This document shows, piece by piece, positions 61,067-64,000 of a stretch of DNA of 64,000 bases. Every line of letters begins with the position of its first letter. Positions within the stretch are counted from its first letter, which is position 1. Source of the stretch: Pelagimonas varians (GTDB taxonomy: Bacteria > Pseudomonadota > Alphaproteobacteria > Rhodobacterales > Rhodobacteraceae); contig NZ_QKMF01000002.1 of the NCBI RefSeq assembly GCF_003208435.1, forward strand, positions 1 through 64,000, read 5' to 3'. A program made the position numbers and the translations under genes. The notes below the pieces were generated by a model, which saw only the letters and a program-made list of their open reading frames with translations, was not told the DNA's origin and ran no database searches.

Positions 61067-61564
61067 ATGAGCATTCATTCGTCCATGGATAAAACGTCCG
61101 ATCAGGGCTTCATGGCGAGCTACCTAGATGCATTGGGACTGGTGGAACGACTTCACCGGCTTCTGCTTGATGTAATCAAGGATGAGTTCGAAAGACTGGG
61201 GATTATTGATGTGAACGCAGTGCAAGCGCTGTTGCTGTTCAACATCGGTGAAAACGAAGTAACGGCAGGCGAGTTAAAATCGCGCGGCTACTATCAGGGC
61301 AGCAATGTCAGCTACAACCTGAAGAAGCTGGTTGAGATGGGATATATGCATCATCAGCGCTGCGAGATTGATCGCCGGTCAGTGCGTGTGCGGTTGACGC
61401 AGCGCGGGCGCGAAATTTGCGAGATCGTCAACGAGCTGTTCCTAAGCCATGCAGATGGTCTGCAGAAAAAGGCAGTTCTGAGCATCGAAGGCATTGATGA
61501 CATCACCATGTCACTGCGCCGGGTCGAACGCTATTGGACTGACCAAATTCGTTACATCTACTAA
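61067..61564 (+). CDS. LdtR-like winged-helix (MarR-type) regulator
   Basis: A 165-residue regulator. LGLVERLHRLLLDVIKDEFE, then AGELKSRGYYQGSNVSYNLK and KLVEMGYMHHQR form the winged helix, with IDRRSVRVRLTQRGREICEI as the wing. This resembles LdtR of Liberibacter and rhizobia, which controls an L,D-transpeptidase and stress genes. GGAG at 61053-61056 is its ribosome-binding site. It is divergent from the sugar operon but its own targets are probably elsewhere; the uronate operators look GntR-like, not MarR-like. Confidence 0.8.
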   Translation: MSIHSSMDKTSDQGFMASYLDALGLVERLHRLLLDVIKDEFERLGIIDVNAVQALLLFNIGENEVTAGELKSRGYYQGSNVSYNLKKLVEMGYMHHQRCEIDRRSVRVRLTQRGREICEIVNELFLSHADGLQKKAVLSIEGIDDITMSLRRVERYWTDQIRYIY

Positions 61565-61619
61565 GATGTTTTCGTCCCATGCAGAGATCTGTCACAGAAA
61601 CGGGCAGGGCAGGGGCGCA

Positions 61620-62321
61620 TTATGGATTGCGAGACAAGACCAGAACGGTCAACTCGCGTTTCAGTTTGCGGATCATCGCCGTTTGGTAATCTTCAAATCC
61701 AAGCGCGGTTTCAACAAAGGCGTCCGCGCCCTGAATGACATAGGTCTGAAAATATCCGGCTAGGGCTGGGAGTTCAGTTTCCTGACTATTTCCCCCAATG
61801 ACCAAAGCATTTATCACGACCCCTTTCGGGTGAATATCTTGTGGCCTTGGCCCGGTGTTTGACATGCCGTCCCCCGAGATGTCCAAGACGTGACGCCAGC
61901 ATTCGGGCTGGGAGTGCAGCAGTGCGCCGCCAAATGATTTTGCGCGCCCAAGCGCGGTTGAAGGCTCGCTGATTTTTCGCTGGCTGCCGCGCAGGATTTC
62001 GGCGGAGCGCCGCAAGTCGTCGGGTGATCCAATCTCGGTCCACTCTAGCAAAAGCCGCTGGGCCGACGGCCCGCTCCATTCAAACACGGCAATACGCGCG
62101 GGAACTTCGGGCATTTGCATAAAAGCGGTTTCAACTTCGGGGTCTGTCAACGCCGCCGCCAGACCATCCAGCTGCAAGCGATATTCTTTGGCGTCAACCG
62201 AGCCGGATACATCGAGACCCAACGCCAGTGCTTGACGGCATTTTGCTGCTGCACCACTGTTGGCGCACAAAGTGGCCACTAGTAGGCCGGTTTTAATCCA
62301 GTGCAAAACCCGCATCTCCAA
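61620..62321 (-). CDS. DUF1194 von Willebrand A-like secreted protein (copy 1)
   Basis: A 233-residue protein with a signal peptide (LLVATLCANSGAAA) and a vWA-like domain. The metal site is LGLDVSGSVDAKEY, and SGDGMSNTG is the later loop. RLQLDGLAAALTDPEV and FVETALGFEDYQTAMIRKLK match DUF1194. It is secreted to the periplasm; function unknown. Its start overlaps the end of the next DUF1194 gene by about 29 nt. Confidence 0.85.
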   Translation of the reverse strand: MEMRVLHWIKTGLLVATLCANSGAAAKCRQALALGLDVSGSVDAKEYRLQLDGLAAALTDPEVETAFMQMPEVPARIAVFEWSGPSAQRLLLEWTEIGSPDDLRRSAEILRGSQRKISEPSTALGRAKSFGGALLHSQPECWRHVLDISGDGMSNTGPRPQDIHPKGVVINALVIGGNSQETELPALAGYFQTYVIQGADAFVETALGFEDYQTAMIRKLKRELTVLVLSRNP

Positions 62322-63009
62322 CCACTCTGCTTTCGATTTCCCGGTACAATTTGCGCGTCATTGCCCGTTCATAACCTTCATATCCGGCTGAGGTTTCCAA
62401 AAACGCACCGGGGCCGCGCAACACCTCATATGTGAAATGATCCACAACATCAGGATCAGCCCCGAGAACGGCCAGCGCATTCACAGTGATTCCGTCGAAT
62501 GGGAAATGCTTATACGCAAGGGCAGGCCAGAACCCGTCATTGGTTATTCCATCCCCGGATAGGTCGATAACTTTGCGGTTACAGGGCGGAGCCTTTGCCA
62601 TCAAACCGGCACCAAACCCCAAGGCATAGCCAAGGGCCGTCGGAAAACGGTGATTGGATCTTTTGGCCGTACGCAGATGATCAGACGCAGCCATAATATC
62701 AGCCGTGCTGCGGAGCATAACCCAATCCAAAACCACAACAGATTGACGGCGGCCGCTCCACTCATAAACCGCCAATGCAATGCCGCCATTCCCTAAAATA
62801 GCGGCTTTGACATCTTCGGATTGCAGGGCGGCGGCTAATCCGTCGCGCTGCAAAATGTATTCGTTTTCGTCCACGGACGACGACACGTCTTGGGCCAGAA
62901 CCAGCGCCAGCGGGCAGGTTTGGGCTGCGACCGCAAGCGGCCACAGTGCAAAAACGGATGCCAGCGCCGTGCGGATCACCAGTGGCCTATATTTTCCATG
63001 TCGGTCCAA
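62293..63009 (-). CDS. DUF1194 von Willebrand A-like secreted protein (copy 2)
   Basis: A 238-residue protein with a signal peptide (ALASVFALWPLAVAAQ) and MIDAS-like LAQDVSSSVDENEYILQRDG. SGDGITNDG and FLETSAGYEGYERAMTRKLY mirror the following copy, so the two arose by tandem duplication but are now well diverged. It overlaps the glyoxalase gene by 34 nt, suggesting one transcript. Confidence 0.85.
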   Translation of the reverse strand: MDRHGKYRPLVIRTALASVFALWPLAVAAQTCPLALVLAQDVSSSVDENEYILQRDGLAAALQSEDVKAAILGNGGIALAVYEWSGRRQSVVVLDWVMLRSTADIMAASDHLRTAKRSNHRFPTALGYALGFGAGLMAKAPPCNRKVIDLSGDGITNDGFWPALAYKHFPFDGITVNALAVLGADPDVVDHFTYEVLRGPGAFLETSAGYEGYERAMTRKLYREIESRVVGDAGFALD

Positions 63010-63404
63010 GGGGCCGCGGGTTCCAACGCCTCACCTTCTTGAAGCAGCTCGACGGAAATATTATCGGGCGAGCGGACAAAGGCCATACGGCCATCGCGGG
63101 GTGGACGATTGATCACAACACCGTTGTCCATCAGATGCTGGCAAGTCTCATATATATTTGGCACGGAATAGGCCAAATGCCCGAAATGGCGCGAATCCGA
63201 CGGAAGCTCATCATCTCCGTCCCAGTTGTATGTCAGCTCGACCGGGCAGTCTTCCTGTCCTTCAGGGGCCAGAAAAATTAAAGAAAAGCGCGCTTGGTCA
63301 TTGTCATAGCGACGGGTCTCTTTGAGACCCAAAAGCTTGTAGAACGCCATAGACGCGTCCAGATCCTTGACCCGAACCATCGTGTGCAAATAACGGATAC
63401 CCAT
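62976..63404 (-). CDS. gloA: Lactoylglutathione lyase (glyoxalase I)
   Basis: A 142-residue glyoxalase I. The four metal ligands are present: His7 (YLHTMVRVKD), Glu57 (CPVELTYNW), His76 (HFGHLAYSV) and Glu119 (NISVELLQE). MAFYKLLGLKETRRYDNDQA is typical. It isomerises the methylglyoxal-glutathione adduct to lactoylglutathione in the cytoplasm. It is the first gene of a leftward unit with two DUF1194 genes. Confidence 0.92.
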   Translation of the reverse strand: MGIRYLHTMVRVKDLDASMAFYKLLGLKETRRYDNDQARFSLIFLAPEGQEDCPVELTYNWDGDDELPSDSRHFGHLAYSVPNIYETCQHLMDNGVVINRPPRDGRMAFVRSPDNISVELLQEGEALEPAAPWTDMENIGHW

Positions 63405-63458
63405 TTGAATTCCTCATGTTGTTGGCGCCGCCATGTCGGGGCGCAGAGCGCTCGAGGA

Positions 63459-64000
63459 TCAGAATACCGATTTGATGCCCAACCGCAAATCAGTACCTTC
63501 GCTTTCGTAAATTCCATAGTTGGAGGTACGGTCGCGGTAGCTAATGCCGATCTCTGGAGCAAAGCCGTAAAAGTCGACTTGCGGCAGCAAGACGTCGACG
63601 GACAGGTTCCATTCCTGATCATGGCGCGTTTGCGTGCTTAGAAACGGAAAGGGTGCGCCATCATAGTCGATATCGCGATAGCCAACCCCGATGCGGGGCA
63701 ACATGCCTTTGATCGGGCGTGCTTTGAAAAAGCTAAGCTGAACACCATTGGTTTGTTTGGCGACTAAATACAGGTCGGACTGCGTGTCCCCATGCCACGC
63801 ATCAAGCCGTAGGCGCCCGGATGCGAATTGTTTGCCCAAAGCGAGGCCAAATTCATGCGTGGTAAGATCGCGGCCGGAACCTTTTACCAAAACCTCATGG
63901 CGCAGTTTGGCCCGCCCACTGAGCGTTAAACCGCGGCCAAGGGCGCGGCCATAAAACAGACTTAAAGTGGCTGAGTCCGAAAAGGCTTCGCCGCGACGAC
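63459..64000 (-). CDS. C-terminal part of an outer-membrane beta-barrel protein, possibly Slam-like
   Basis: The frame is open to the right edge without a start, so the N-terminus lies outside. About 180 residues are visible. Alternating amphipathic strands such as LSLFYGRALGRGLTLSGRAK, RLRLDAWHGDTQSDLYLVA and LRLGIKSVF with a C-terminal Phe indicate a barrel inserted by BAM. The repeat SYRDRTSNYGIYESEG near the end recalls surface lipoprotein assembly modifier (DUF560) barrels. The family is tentative. Confidence 0.6.
   Translation of the reverse strand, partial: RRGEAFSDSATLSLFYGRALGRGLTLSGRAKLRHEVLVKGSGRDLTTHEFGLALGKQFASGRLRLDAWHGDTQSDLYLVAKQTNGVQLSFFKARPIKGMLPRIGVGYRDIDYDGAPFPFLSTQTRHDQEWNLSVDVLLPQVDFYGFAPEIGISYRDRTSNYGIYESEGTDLRLGIKSVF

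Noticed and set aside
1-64000. CRISPR arrays, tRNA or rRNA genes, insertion sequences, prophage
   Set aside because: No repeated spacer-like pattern, cloverleaf, transposase, integrase or phage structural gene was seen on either strand.

Overview
The window looks like a piece of chromosome from a marine alphaproteobacterium of the Roseobacter/Rhodobacterales group. This is inferred from gene content: several TRAP and TTT solute transporters, a dimethylglycine-dehydrogenase-like gene beside a non-pyrrolysine MttB-like methyltransferase, malonate and hexuronate catabolism, an LdtR-like winged-helix regulator and a TctDE system. GC content is moderate, and most genes sit in tight operons with 4-nt overlaps. 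I see no tRNA, rRNA, CRISPR array or insertion sequence.

Layout. 1-110: start of a polyol-type ABC binding-protein gene running off the left edge. 111-1078: gene-poor. 1.1-5.0 kb: an NTF2-like protein, a Stealth-family phosphotransferase and a heavily decayed RND efflux locus in which adaptor and pump remnants have been joined by deletion. 5.0-10.2 kb: a LysR regulator and methylamine/betaine-type C1 genes (FAD/GcvT demethylase and MttB-like protein) with related palindromes in front of the regulator and the demethylase. 10.3-22.1 kb: the most unusual part, an Anbu (proteasome-like) locus with two sets of circularly permuted ATP-grasp, alpha-E and transglutaminase-like genes. One set is split into separate genes and the other is fused. 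A giant transglutaminase-DUF2126 protein, Anbu itself and another transglutaminase accompany them.

22.1-29.6 kb: two small ORFs with good ribosome-binding sites, a DedA/YqaA-like protein, a ZntB-like channel, malonyl-CoA decarboxylase and malonyl-CoA synthetase behind a MatR-like operator, an orphan permease and a cupin. 29.1-39.9 kb: two TRAP systems on either side of a FadR/FCD-type GntR regulator, with a catabolic operon (FAH-family hydrolase, RutE-like nitroreductase, OsmC, intradiol dioxygenase). A 16-nt sequence is shared by the two control regions. 40.0-44.0 kb: a Pot-type ABC transporter. 44.1-47.4 kb: exonuclease, MarR regulator, two pirins and SpeD.

47.4-55.1 kb: a periplasmic binding protein with a TctE/TctD-like two-component pair, divergent from a TctCBA transporter operon that ends in DUF1446 and DUF4387 genes. 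55.2-61.6 kb: hexuronate/polyol genes (uxaC, an uxuB-like gene, a kduD-like gene, a zinc alcohol dehydrogenase, and an enolase-superfamily remnant) marked by three copies of the palindrome TGGTATACCA, then an LdtR-like regulator. 61.6-64.0 kb: two DUF1194 proteins, glyoxalase I, and the C-terminal part of an outer-membrane barrel protein cut by the right edge.

All assignments come from reading the sequence and from memory of protein families. No database search was run.
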